Below, piece after piece: positions 8,072 through 15,739 of a DNA stretch of 49,328 nucleotides. Source of the DNA: Methylobacterium cerastii. Lineage in GTDB: Bacteria > Pseudomonadota > Alphaproteobacteria > Rhizobiales > Beijerinckiaceae. The notes under the pieces are model-generated. The model made no database searches, was not told the origin of the DNA, and saw only the letters and a list, made by a program, of their open reading frames with translations. The position numbers and the translations under genes were made by a program. Location of the stretch: contig NZ_BPQG01000038.1 of assembly GCF_022179125.1 (NCBI RefSeq), forward strand, positions 1-49,328, read 5' to 3'. Position 1 is the first letter of the stretch, and every line of letters begins with the position of its first letter.

Positions 8072-8462
8072 CGCAGGCGGTACGTCACGGAAACGGCGTG
8101 CGGTCAAGTCTTTCGGTAGAAGTCCTGAGTTGTGGAATCTAATTTATTACAATTCGAAAGAGCATCGACTTGTGTTTCTCGGGCCGCGGCGATCGAAAGC
8201 CTCGGAACCCTTCGCGCGCCCCGGACAGGACGAATGGCTGTGCCGGATGAAGCGCCGAGGGTCGATTCTCCGACGCCGCGTGTTCGATGATCGGCCCACC
8301 GCAGGCCGTCGAGTCGATTGCGCCCTCCGGCGCCCCCGCGTATACGAGGTCATTCCCCTTTTGAACGCGTGAGACGGGACTTTCGGATCGAGCGGTCCGG
8401 AGCCTGCGGACCGATGCCCGGCTCCGTCCGTCCCCGCGTCGGTTTTGGAGCCCGTGCGAAAC
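8072..8462. other. Intergenic region between PepSY gene and trcR, no gene recognised
   Basis: This 391-nt divergent spacer has an AT-rich patch at about 8136-8165 (AATTTATTACAATTCG), the likeliest place for promoters. The rest is GC-rich without a coding signal or recognisable RNA structure. The open frame crossing 7983-8372 looks like an antisense artefact. Confidence 0.4.
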
Positions 8463-9170
8463 ATGACCCAGGGTCCGCTGATGCCCAAGGCGACCGCCGT
8501 CTGGCTGGTCGAGAACACCTCGCTCGCCTTCGAGCAGATCGCCGATTTCTGCAAGCTGCACCCGCTCGAGGTGAAGGGCATCGCCGACGGCGAGGTCGCC
8601 GCCGGGATCAAGGGCTTCGACCCGATCACCGCCGGCCAGCTCACCCGCGACGAGATCGAGAAGGCGCAGAAGTCGCCGGCCTACAAGCTCAAGGTCGCGG
8701 TCTCGAAGGTGAAGCTGCCCGAGGTCAAGCGCACCACCAAGGGTCCGCGCTACACCCCGCTGTCGCGCCGCCAGGACCGACCGAACGCGATCCTCTGGCT
8801 GCTGCGCAACCACCCCGAGCTGAAGGACGCGCAGGTGATCCGGCTCGTCGGCACCACCAAGTCGACGATCCAGCAGATCCGCGAGCGCTCGCACTGGAAC
8901 TCCGGCTCGCTGCAGCCGATGGACCCGGTGACGCTGGGGCTCTGCACCCAGATCGACCTCGACTTCGAGGTCCAGCGCGCCGCCAAGGACCGTCCCGCGG
9001 CGCTGGCCGCCGATTCGGGCGCCTCGCTGCTGCCGACCGAGGTCTCCACCCGCGAGGAGGCGCCCGAGGCCGACGAGCACCGCCACGGCGGTCGCGAGGA
9101 GCGGATCAACGCCGATTCGGTGTTCGCCAAGCTCAAGGGCGTCCGCCCGGCGGACGACGACGAGGACTGA
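8463..9170 (+). CDS. trcR: Cell-cycle transcriptional regulator TrcR (DUF1013)
   Basis: About 235 residues. MPKATAVWLVENTSLAFEQIADFC, FDPITAGQLTRDEIEKAQ and the central ILWLLRNHPELKDAQVIRLVGTTKSTIQ are diagnostic of the alphaproteobacterial DUF1013 family, named TrcR in Caulobacter, where it takes part in cell-cycle transcription. The central part is a helix-turn-helix. An acidic C terminus (RPADDDED) follows. The ATG at 8463 is used; MPKAT at 8481 is an alternative. It is followed by a hairpin terminator and then rpsA. Confidence 0.9.
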   Translation: MTQGPLMPKATAVWLVENTSLAFEQIADFCKLHPLEVKGIADGEVAAGIKGFDPITAGQLTRDEIEKAQKSPAYKLKVAVSKVKLPEVKRTTKGPRYTPLSRRQDRPNAILWLLRNHPELKDAQVIRLVGTTKSTIQQIRERSHWNSGSLQPMDPVTLGLCTQIDLDFEVQRAAKDRPAALAADSGASLLPTEVSTREEAPEADEHRHGGREERINADSVFAKLKGVRPADDDED

Positions 9171-9208
9171 TGTCTTCGCGGTCTCCCAAGTCTTCGGACC
9201 GACGCTGC

Positions 9209-9234
9209 GGGCCTGCTTCGAAGGAAGCGGGCCC
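9209..9234 (+). terminator. Hairpin downstream of trcR
   Basis: GGGCCTGCTTC (9209-9219) pairs with GAAGCGGGCCC (9224-9234) over 11 bp, including one G-T wobble, with a GAAG tetraloop. It lies 39 nt after the trcR stop and is followed by GTTCTG rather than a long T run. A probable terminator for trcR. Confidence 0.6.
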
Positions 9235-9387
9235 GTTCTGCGTCGACACCCGTTTCTGTTGAACTTCCGGGCCCGTTGCTGTAGAGAGCCGGCGTCCTTC
9301 CAGGCCGACCGCACGCGCGTGTTTCAGTGTTGCGCGGCGCCGCCCCGGGACGACCGCCCTCGGACACCGTACGAACGCGTCGGCAAG

Positions 9388-9428
9388 CCGATCCCATTTT
9401 CGGATCGGTCGCTCCTCGATCCGGAGCG
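9388..9428 (+). promoter_or_regulatory. Two consecutive leader hairpins upstream of rpsA
   Basis: CCGATCC/GGATCGG (9388-9394 and 9402-9408) and CGCTCC/GGAGCG (9410-9415 and 9423-9428) are perfect short stems lying back to back 78-118 nt before the rpsA start. In E. coli the rpsA leader folds into several hairpins used for autogenous control by S1. A similar role here is an inference. Confidence 0.35.
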
Positions 9429-9505
9429 GCAGCGGCAACGGGGGCGTTCGCAACACGAGCCGCCGACGTGAGGGCATCCCCGAGGGAGCCCGTTCAGGAG
9501 ACAGA

Positions 9506-11230
9506 ATGACTGCTGGTACCGCTCTGCAGCGCGACACCTACCGCGACGACTTCGCGGCGCTGCTCGAGGAATCGTTCCTCCAACACGAGATCACCGAAGG
9601 CTCCGTCGTCAAGGGTCGCGTCGTCGCGATCGAGAAGGACGTCGCGGTCATCGACATCGGCGCCAAGACCGAGGGTCGCGTCGCCCTCAAGGAATTCAAC
9701 GGCCCCGGCCGCGAGGGCGAGCTCGCCGTCGGCGACGAGGTCGAGGTCTACGTCGACCGCATCGAGAACGCGCTCGGCGAAGCCGTCATCTCGCGCGACA
9801 AGGCGCGCCGCGAGGAGTCGTGGGTCAAGCTCGAGAAGGCCTTCGAGGCCAACGAGCGCGTCTCCGGCACGATCTTCAACCAGGTCAAGGGTGGCTACAC
9901 CGTCGACCTCGACGGCGCCGTGGCGTTCCTGCCGCGCTCCCAGGTCGACATCCGCCCGGTGCGCGACGTGACGCCCCTGCTCGGCACCCCGCAGCCGTTC
10001 CAGATCCTCAAGATGGATCGCCGCCGCGGCAACATCGTCGTCTCGCGCCGCACGGTGCTGGAGGAGAGCCGCGCCGAGCAGCGCTCCGAGCTCGTGGCCA
10101 ACCTCGAAGAGGGTCAGGTCATCGACGGCGTCGTCAAGAACATCACCGAGTACGGCGCCTTCGTGGATCTGGGCGGCATCGACGGCCTGCTCCACGTCAC
10201 CGACATGGCGTGGCGCCGCGTGAACCACCCGTCCGAGGTCGTGACCATCGGCCAGACGGTCAAGGTCAAGATCATCAAGATCAACCACGAGACCCACCGC
10301 ATCTCGCTCGGCATCAAGCAGCTGCTCGCCGATCCGTGGGAGGGCATCGCCCAGCGCTACCCGGTCGACGCCAAGCTCAAGGGCCGCGTCACCAACATCA
10401 CCGACTACGGCGCCTTCGTGGAGCTGGAGCCGGGGATCGAGGGCCTGATCCACGTCTCCGAGATGAGCTGGACCAAGAAGAACGTCCACCCCGGCAAGAT
10501 CGTCTCCACCTCGCAGGAAGTGGAAGTGCAGATCCTCGAGGTCGACCCCGTCAAGCGCCGCATCTCGCTCGGCCTCAAGCAGACCCTGCAGAACCCGTGG
10601 GAGGCCTTCAACGAGAAGCACCCCGTCGGCTCCGAGGTCGAGGGCGAGGTCAAGAACAAGACCGAGTTCGGCCTGTTCATCGGCCTGGAAGGCGACGTCG
10701 ACGGCATGGTCCACCTGTCGGACCTCGACTGGAACCGTCCCGGCGAGCAGGTGATCGAGGAGTTCAAGAAGGGCGACATGGTCAAGGCGCAGGTTCTCGA
10801 CGTCGACGTCGAGAAGGAGCGCATCTCGCTCGGCATCAAGCAGATCGGCGGGGACCCCTTCGCCGAGGCCGGCGACGTCAAAAAGGGCCAGATCGTCACC
10901 TGCGAGGTCGTCGAGGTGAAAGATTCGGGCATCGAGGTGAAGATCGTCGACACCGACATGCAGAGCTTCATCCGTCGCGCCGAGCTCGCCCGCGACCGCG
11001 GCGACCAGCGCCCCGAGCGCTTCGCCGCCGGCGAGAAGTTCGACGCCCGCGTCATCCAGTTCGACCGCAAGGCGCGCCGCGTCCAGCTATCGATCAAGGC
11101 GCTGGAAGTCGCCGAGGAGAAGGAGGCGATGGCCCAGTTCGGCTCGGCCGATTCGGGTGCCTCGCTCGGCGACATCCTCGGCGCGGCCTTCAAGAAGGCC
11201 CGCACCAGCGACGACGTCGAAGAGAAGTAG
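9506..11230 (+). CDS. rpsA: 30S ribosomal protein S1
   Basis: 574 residues with six S1 (OB-fold) RNA-binding domains. Repeats are clear, for example [62 protein letters not shown] and [22 protein letters not shown]1 helps the 30S subunit bind and unfold mRNA. The length is normal for alphaproteobacteria. A GGAG precedes the ATG by 7 nt (CAGGAGACAGA). It begins a block read in the same direction as sppA, ihfB, lapA and trpF, although two strong terminators follow it. Confidence 0.98.
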   Translation: MTAGTALQRDTYRDDFAALLEESFLQHEITEGSVVKGRVVAIEKDVAVIDIGAKTEGRVALKEFNGPGREGELAVGDEVEVYVDRIENALGEAVISRDKARREESWVKLEKAFEANERVSGTIFNQVKGGYTVDLDGAVAFLPRSQVDIRPVRDVTPLLGTPQPFQILKMDRRRGNIVVSRRTVLEESRAEQRSELVANLEEGQVIDGVVKNITEYGAFVDLGGIDGLLHVTDMAWRRVNHPSEVVTIGQTVKVKIIKINHETHRISLGIKQLLADPWEGIAQRYPVDAKLKGRVTNITDYGAFVELEPGIEGLIHVSEMSWTKKNVHPGKIVSTSQEVEVQILEVDPVKRRISLGLKQTLQNPWEAFNEKHPVGSEVEGEVKNKTEFGLFIGLEGDVDGMVHLSDLDWNRPGEQVIEEFKKGDMVKAQVLDVDVEKERISLGIKQIGGDPFAEAGDVKKGQIVTCEVVEVKDSGIEVKIVDTDMQSFIRRAELARDRGDQRPERFAAGEKFDARVIQFDRKARRVQLSIKALEVAEEKEAMAQFGSADSGASLGDILGAAFKKARTSDDVEEK

Positions 11231-11240
11231 TCCGGTCCTC

Positions 11241-11273
11241 GCCGGCCGCCCGGGTTCCGCCCGGGCGGCCGGC
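11241..11273. terminator. Strong GC hairpin after rpsA
   Basis: A perfect 14-bp stem (11241-11254 with 11260-11273) around a TTCCG loop begins 11 nt after the rpsA stop. The stem arm is GCCGGCCGCCCGGG. There is no T tract, so it probably acts together with the next hairpin or protects the mRNA 3' end. Confidence 0.65.
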
Positions 11274-11290
11274 GGGCCCATTCGATCCGA

Positions 11291-11331
11291 GGCCCGCGCC
11301 GGACACCCGTCCGGCGCGGGCCTTTCTTTTT
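11291..11331 (+). terminator. Classical Rho-independent terminator of rpsA
   Basis: GGCCCGCGCCGGAC (11291-11304) pairs perfectly with 11309-11322 around an ACCC loop and is followed by TTTCTTTTT. This is the best intrinsic terminator in the window. Confidence 0.92.
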
Positions 11332-11555
11332 GGCGGTCTCGTGCCCTCGGCAGCGTGACCGTTTTCAGGGCCTGCACGGATTCGGTCGGCCATGACGGGT
11401 GCAGCGCAACCTTAAGGCGATGCGGTTTTGGTTCCCCGCGCCCCTTGCCGGTCCGTGTCCGGCAGGGCTAGAACACCGCTCGCGGGCAACGGCCCGGCGC
11501 CCACGAGTTCAAGCCTGCCAAGGACTTGGTCTGTACCGACGCGTGCGGTGCGGAT

Positions 11556-11569
11556 CGTGCCGCGGCACG
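11556..11569. other. 14-bp perfect palindrome in the 332-nt region before sppA
   Basis: CGTGCCGCGGCACG is fully self-complementary. It lies within the spacer between the rpsA terminator and sppA, which otherwise has no recognisable gene. It could be an operator or a hairpin in a leader; there is no other support. Confidence 0.3.
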
Positions 11570-11663
11570 CGGGCCTCGTGCGCCCTGCCCCGGACATCGG
11601 TCTGCGGGTGGGCTGAGAACCGGCCGGCCGCGAGGCCGGGACCGCCAGGGAGCAGACCAGCGC

Positions 11664-12647
11664 ATGGCAGCCGACGCCGAACTCCTGATCGACCGGCGGC
11701 GGTTGCGCCGCAAGCTGTCCGTGTGGCGCGTGGTCGGCATCGGCGGCCTCGTCGTCGCCGTCGGCGCGGTCGGCCTGCGGGTCCGCGCCGGCACCGAGGG
11801 CGGCCTGTTCGGCGCGGTGAAGCCGCAGATCGCCCGGATCTCGATCTCGGGCTTCATCTCCGGCAGCGAGGCCACCGCCAAGCTGATGAAGCGGGTCGGC
11901 GAATCCGCCGCCGTCGAGGGCGTGGTGGTCTCGATCAACTCGCCCGGGGGCACCACCACCGGCTCCGAGGAGCTGTTCCGCAACCTGCGGGCGCTCGCCG
12001 AGAAGAAGCCGATCGTCGCCTTCGTCGACGGCACCGCGGCTTCGGGCGCCTACATCACCGCGATCGCCGCCGACCACATCGTCGCGCGCGAGACGTCGCT
12101 CGTCGGCTCGATCGGCGTGCTGTTCCAGTATCCGGACGTGTCGGGGCTGCTCGACAAGGTCGGCGTGAAGGTCGAGTCGGTGAAGTCCTCGCCGCTCAAG
12201 GCCGAGCCGTCGGGCTTCACCCCGACCTCGCCCGAGGCGCGGGCCGCCCTCGCGGCGGTGGTCGGCGACACCTATGCCTGGTTCAAGAACCTCGTGGCCG
12301 AGCGGCGCGGGATGGACGGTGCCCAGGTCGCCACGGTCTCCGACGGCCGGGTGTTCAGCGGCCGCCAGAGCGTGCCGCTGAAGCTCGTGGACGAGCTCGG
12401 TAGCGAGCGGCAGGCGATCGCGTGGCTCGAGACCGCGCGCAAGGTGCCCAAGGACCTGCCGGTGACCGACTGGAAGCCCGCCTCCAACCAGGGCTTCGGC
12501 CTGTTCTCGGCGCTTGGATTCGGGGCCGACCTCCTCGGGTTCGAGGGCCTGTCCGCGCGGCTGGCCGAGGCCGGCGCCGAGGCGGGGGCCGTCACCCAGG
12601 GCGGCATGCTCGTGCTGTGGCGCCCGAGCCCGTCCGCCGCGCCCTGA
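11664..12647 (+). CDS. sppA: Signal peptide peptidase SppA, short (S49) form
   Basis: About 327 residues. An N-terminal membrane anchor (VVGIGGLVVAVGAVGL, residues about 24-39) precedes one S49 serine-protease domain. The Ser nucleophile is in DGTAASGAYITAIAADHIVA, the SINSPGGTTTGSEELF motif lies before it, and SLVGSIGVLFQYP follows. SppA degrades cleaved signal peptides in the inner membrane. The single-domain length is the SppA36K type. The ATG at 11664 has GGGAG upstream; longer upstream translation is not protein-like. ihfB follows after 54 nt on the same strand. Confidence 0.93.
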   Translation: MAADAELLIDRRRLRRKLSVWRVVGIGGLVVAVGAVGLRVRAGTEGGLFGAVKPQIARISISGFISGSEATAKLMKRVGESAAVEGVVVSINSPGGTTTGSEELFRNLRALAEKKPIVAFVDGTAASGAYITAIAADHIVARETSLVGSIGVLFQYPDVSGLLDKVGVKVESVKSSPLKAEPSGFTPTSPEARAALAAVVGDTYAWFKNLVAERRGMDGAQVATVSDGRVFSGRQSVPLKLVDELGSERQAIAWLETARKVPKDLPVTDWKPASNQGFGLFSALGFGADLLGFEGLSARLAEAGAEAGAVTQGGMLVLWRPSPSAAP

Positions 12648-12701
12648 TTCGGTGCGATCCACCAGGATTCGCACCCCGGAACTTCGAGAAGACCAGACGC
12701 C

Positions 12702-13013
12702 ATGATCAAGTCGGAGCTCGTCATCAAGATCGCCGAGCAGAACCCGCACCTCTACCAGCGGGACGTCGAGACGCTGGTCAACGCGATCCTCGACACGATC
12801 GCCGACGCGCTGGCACGGGGCGACCGGGTCGAGCTGCGCGGCTTCGGTGCGTTCTCGGTGAAGCGCCGGGATGCGCGCCGCGGGCGCAACCCGCGCACGG
12901 GTGCGGCCGTTGCCGTGTCGGAAAAGGCCATCCCCGTGTTCAAGACCGGCAAGGAGATGCGCCTGCGCCTCAACGCGGCCGGGATCGGCGAGAGCCAGTC
13001 CGCGGCCGAGTAG
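12702..13013 (+). CDS. ihfB: Integration host factor subunit beta
   Basis: 103 residues of the HU/IHF family. The core runs [23 protein letters not shown], then [23 protein letters not shown], which is the DNA-inserting beta arm with the conserved RNPxTG containing the intercalating Pro. The length and sequence fit IhfB rather than IhfA or HU. IHF bends DNA and supports transcription, replication and site-specific recombination. Its usual place next to sppA and a DUF1049 gene is kept. Confidence 0.95.
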   Translation: MIKSELVIKIAEQNPHLYQRDVETLVNAILDTIADALARGDRVELRGFGAFSVKRRDARRGRNPRTGAAVAVSEKAIPVFKTGKEMRLRLNAAGIGESQSAAE

Positions 13014-13159
13014 GGTCCTTCGCGAGACATCGCGGCGGATCGGCCGGTTCGTCTTCCGCGAAGCGGGCCAAGCGCGACGGCGCGTCGCCGCCGGTGGGGC
13101 GGATCGCGGATGTCCTCCCGGACCATCCGCGGCACAGTAAGAACGGTTCGGAGAGATCG

Positions 13160-13516
13160 ATGGTCCGCTTCCTCAAGAGTTTGGTGCTGCTGCCCATCGC
13201 GATCCTGGTGATCTTGGTCGCGGTCGCCAACCGTGATCCCGTGCGGCTCTCCCTGGACCCGTTCTCGCCCGATCCGGTGTTCAGCGTGATGCTGCCGCTC
13301 TACGCCATCCTGTTCGGGGCGGTGGCGCTCGGCATCGTCGTCGGCGGCATCTTCACCTGGCTCGGGCAGGGCAAGGCCCGCCGCCAGGTCCGCCACCGCG
13401 GCCGCGAGATCCGCCGCCTCGAAGGCGAGACCGAGCGGCTCAAGGCCTACGCCCCGCCGGAGCCCGGCACCGGCCTGACGCTGCCGGGACGGACCGCGCT
13501 GCCGGCCCCGCGCTGA
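13160..13516 (+). CDS. lapA: LapA-domain (DUF1049) inner-membrane protein
   Basis: 118 residues with two transmembrane helices (LVLLPIAILVILVAVANRD near 8-26 and LYAILFGAVALGIVVGGIFTWL near 47-68). A basic helical segment follows (GKARRQVRHRGREIRRLEGETERL) that could form a short coiled coil. This is the lipopolysaccharide-assembly protein A domain pattern. In E. coli LapA works with LapB in controlling LPS synthesis; here the tetratricopeptide partner is not in view. The ATG at 13160 has GGAGAG about 5 nt before it. trpF starts 26 nt downstream. Confidence 0.85.
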   Translation: MVRFLKSLVLLPIAILVILVAVANRDPVRLSLDPFSPDPVFSVMLPLYAILFGAVALGIVVGGIFTWLGQGKARRQVRHRGREIRRLEGETERLKAYAPPEPGTGLTLPGRTALPAPR

Positions 13517-13542
13517 CGCGACCGGGTCTCGAAGCGCCAGCC

Positions 13543-14184
13543 ATGTCGATTCGCGTCAAGATTTGCGGCCTGAGCACGCCCGAGACCATGGCCGCCGCCC
13601 TGGAGGCCGGCGCCGACTGGATCGGCCTCGTGCGGTTTCCCAAAAGTCCGCGCCATGTCGACCTCGACGCGGCCCGCACCCTGTCCGCTCAGGCGCGCGG
13701 CCGGGCCGAGCGGGTCGTCCTGCTGGTCGACCCCGACGACGCCGCGCTCGACGCCGCGCTGGAGGCGATCGATCCCGACCTGATCCAGCTGCACGGCGTC
13801 GAGACGCCGGAGCGCGTCGCCGCGATCCGCCGGCGCGCCGGCCGCCCGGTGATGAAGGCGCTGGGCGTCGCGAGCCGGGCCGACCTCGACCGGATTTCGG
13901 CCTTCGCCGCCGCCGACCGCCTGCTCCTCGACGCCAAGCCGCCCTCCGGCGCCGTGCTTCCCGGCGGCAACGGCCGCCCCTTCGACTGGACCCTGCTCGA
14001 CGGCGCGGACCTCCCCTCCGGCTGGATGCTGTCGGGCGGCCTCGACCCGTTGAGCGTCGCCGCGGCGCTCGCCCGCACCGGGGCGACCGCGGTCGACGTC
14101 TCCTCGGGCGTCGAGTCGGCGCCGGGCGTGAAGGACCCGGACCGCATCGCCGCCTTCGTCAGGGCGGCCCGCGCCGCCGGCTGA
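13543..14184 (+). CDS. trpF: Phosphoribosylanthranilate isomerase
   Basis: 213 residues, a TIM barrel that isomerises N-(5-phosphoribosyl)anthranilate in tryptophan synthesis. Visible motifs: KICGLSTPETM with the catalytic Cys near residue 7, FPKSPRHVD, LIQLHGVETPE, RLLLDAKPP with the catalytic Asp, GWMLSGGLDP and VDVSSGVESAPGVKD at the phosphate-binding end. The length is normal. It is the last gene of the rpsA block. trpB and trpA, which often follow it in alphaproteobacteria, are absent; a convergent gene follows a strong terminator. Confidence 0.95.
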   Translation: MSIRVKICGLSTPETMAAALEAGADWIGLVRFPKSPRHVDLDAARTLSAQARGRAERVVLLVDPDDAALDAALEAIDPDLIQLHGVETPERVAAIRRRAGRPVMKALGVASRADLDRISAFAAADRLLLDAKPPSGAVLPGGNGRPFDWTLLDGADLPSGWMLSGGLDPLSVAAALARTGATAVDVSSGVESAPGVKDPDRIAAFVRAARAAG

Positions 14185-14195
14185 GCCGGGTCATA

Positions 14196-14232
14196 CCAAA
14201 TCCGGTCGATCCCTTCGGGATGGCGGATTTGG
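14196..14232. repeat. Nested palindromic element after trpF
   Basis: CCAAATCCG (14196-14204) pairs with CGGATTTGG (14224-14232), and inside it ATCCC/GGGAT (14209-14213 and 14217-14221) pairs around TTC. The nested, AT-containing arms differ from the surrounding sequence and look like a REP-type extragenic palindrome. No second copy was noticed in the window. Confidence 0.5.
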
Positions 14233-14261
14233 GCTTCGCTCAGGCGCCGCGCGGGCTTGCC

Positions 14262-14300
14262 TGACCCGGCCTCCGCTTTGAGCAAGCGGAGGCCGGGTCA
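14262..14300. terminator. Bidirectional terminator between trpF and the GNAT gene
   Basis: A perfect 17-bp stem, TGACCCGGCCTCCGCTT (14262-14278) with its exact complement at 14284-14300, encloses a TGAGC loop. It sits between two convergent genes and its right arm contains the stop codon of the GNAT gene. It can serve both strands. Confidence 0.8.
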
Positions 14301-15008
14301 GCCCGTTCGCAGGTCGGCGAGGGCTCGCCGCTGCCGCCCGTCTTCGAAGAAGTTCTCCGGGGCGAGCCAGGCCCGGAACGCCGCCCTCACCCGCGGCCAT
14401 TCGGCCTCGGTGACCGAGAACCAGGCGGTGTCGCGGGAGCGCCCCTTCACCACGACGGCGTTGCGGAAGACGCCCTCGAAGGTGAAGCCGTAGCGCAGGG
14501 CCGCCGCGCGCGAGGGCGCGTTGAGGGCGTCGCACTTCCACTCGTAGCGGCGGTAGCCGAGCTCGTCGAAGGCGCGGGCCATCATCAGGGCCATCGCCTC
14601 GGTCGCGGCCGGCCGCCGCGCCAGGGCGGGCGAGAAGTGCAGGTGCCCGACCTCGATGACGCCGTTGGCCGGATCGATGCGCAGGTACGATGCGAGGCCG
14701 ACCGCCCGGCCGGTCTGCCCGTCGACGATCGCTTGGAACAGCGGGTCGGCGCCGGCCGCCATCGCCGCCAGCTCGGCCCGGTAGGCGCCTTCCGTCTCCG
14801 GCAGGGTGCCGCCGAGATAGGTCCAGCTCCGCCGGTCGGGGGCCGCCGAGAAGGCGGAAAACAGGTCGGCCGCATGGCGCTCCGCATCCAGCGGCTCGAC
14901 ACGGCAGGTGCGTCCCTGCATCGCCGTGCGCGGCGGAAGCGGGCGCGGGCGCCAATCCGGCAGGGCCGGCCCGATCGGCTGGCCGAAGTCGTTCTCGCGC
15001 GCGCTCAT
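14298..15008 (-). CDS. GNAT family N-acetyltransferase (RimJ/RimL type)
   Basis: 236 residues. The fold signature of the RimL-like GNAT group is seen: RTCRVEPLDAERHAADLF near the start, VGLASYLRIDPANGVIEVGHLHFSP in the middle, then AMALMMARAFDELGYRRYEWKCDALN and SRAAALRYGFTFEGVFRNAVVVKGRSRDTAWFSV. Such enzymes transfer acetyl from acetyl-CoA to amines or protein N termini. Its start overlaps the stop of the PaiB gene by 4 nt (ATGA), so the two are translationally coupled. The substrate is unknown. Confidence 0.87.
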   Translation of the reverse strand: MSARENDFGQPIGPALPDWRPRPLPPRTAMQGRTCRVEPLDAERHAADLFSAFSAAPDRRSWTYLGGTLPETEGAYRAELAAMAAGADPLFQAIVDGQTGRAVGLASYLRIDPANGVIEVGHLHFSPALARRPAATEAMALMMARAFDELGYRRYEWKCDALNAPSRAAALRYGFTFEGVFRNAVVVKGRSRDTAWFSVTEAEWPRVRAAFRAWLAPENFFEDGRQRRALADLRTG

Positions 15009-15649
15009 CGTCCGCTCCGTGCCTGCACCAGGGCCGCCATCTCTTCAGCCATGCCGTCCCCGTCGCCCGCGGCGCGAAATCCCGCGACCACGCCATCGCG
15101 GTCGGCCGCCGGCCGGTTCTGGCTGACCTTCCACTTGCCCACGATCTGCGCCACGGGAATCTCGATCCCGACGATGCCCTTGAGCTGCGCGTCGGTGAAG
15201 GCCCGCGGTGCGTCGTCGACCGCCCAGGGTTCGGGCCGTCCCGCCTCGCGCAGGTCCGTGAGGTCGGCGATCTGGCGCCGGAGCCAGGCCGCATCCTCGA
15301 TCACCCGCGGTCGCCCCCGAGCGTGGACCGTGGCGTAGTTCCAGGTCGGCACCACCTTCCCGGTCTCGCGCTTGGTCGCGTACCAGGACGGTGTGACGTA
15401 GCCCTGCGGACCCTGGAACACCACGAGGCATTCCGCGACCTGCGCCAGCTCGCGCCAGTGCGGGTTGGCCCGCGCCAGGTGCGCGCGCAGCGTCCCCCGC
15501 TCGGAGGCCTGCCCGTCGATCAGGAACGGGATCGGGTTCGCCATCAGGCCCCCCGGCCCGGCGGTGACGAGGAGCCCGAGGGGGTGGGCGCGGATCAGGG
15601 CGTGCTGCGCCCCGAGGTCGTCCTCCCTGAAATGCGGCGGCTGGTACAT
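15005..15649 (-). CDS. paiB: PaiB-family FMN-binding negative transcriptional regulator
   Basis: 214 residues with the PaiB signature: MYQPPHFREDD at the N terminus, HPLGLLVTAGPGGLMANPIPFL, RGTLRAHLARANPHW, and VVFQGPQGYVTPSWYATKRETGKVVPTWNYATVHARG. The family has a split-barrel flavin-binding fold. Bacillus PaiB represses sporulation and degradative enzyme genes and is paired with the acetyltransferase PaiA. Here it is also followed by an acetyltransferase with a 4-nt overlap, so the PaiA-PaiB pairing is echoed. A MocR regulator diverges 90 nt away. Confidence 0.88.
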   Translation of the reverse strand: MYQPPHFREDDLGAQHALIRAHPLGLLVTAGPGGLMANPIPFLIDGQASERGTLRAHLARANPHWRELAQVAECLVVFQGPQGYVTPSWYATKRETGKVVPTWNYATVHARGRPRVIEDAAWLRRQIADLTDLREAGRPEPWAVDDAPRAFTDAQLKGIVGIEIPVAQIVGKWKVSQNRPAADRDGVVAGFRAAGDGDGMAEEMAALVQARSGR

Positions 15650-15680
15650 CGCGGCGCTCCCGACCAGTGGAGGCCTGGGC

Positions 15681-15708
15681 TTGACCGATCGCCGGTCCAG
15701 GCAAAAGA
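15681..15708 (+). promoter_or_regulatory. Possible promoter/operator between paiB and the MocR gene
   Basis: TTGACC (15681) is followed after about 16 nt by AAAGAT, a weak -35/-10 pair reading toward the MocR gene. A GACCG/CGGTC inverted repeat (15683-15687 and 15693-15697) overlaps the -35. MocR proteins usually bind in such divergent spacers. Confidence 0.3.
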
Positions 15709-15739
15709 TCCGGTTTCACGCAAACGACTGGACCACTTC

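Noticed and set aside
7983-8372. Rightward 129-codon frame upstream of trcR
   Set aside because: It overlaps the start of the PepSY gene in antisense, has no ribosome-binding site and resembles no protein family.
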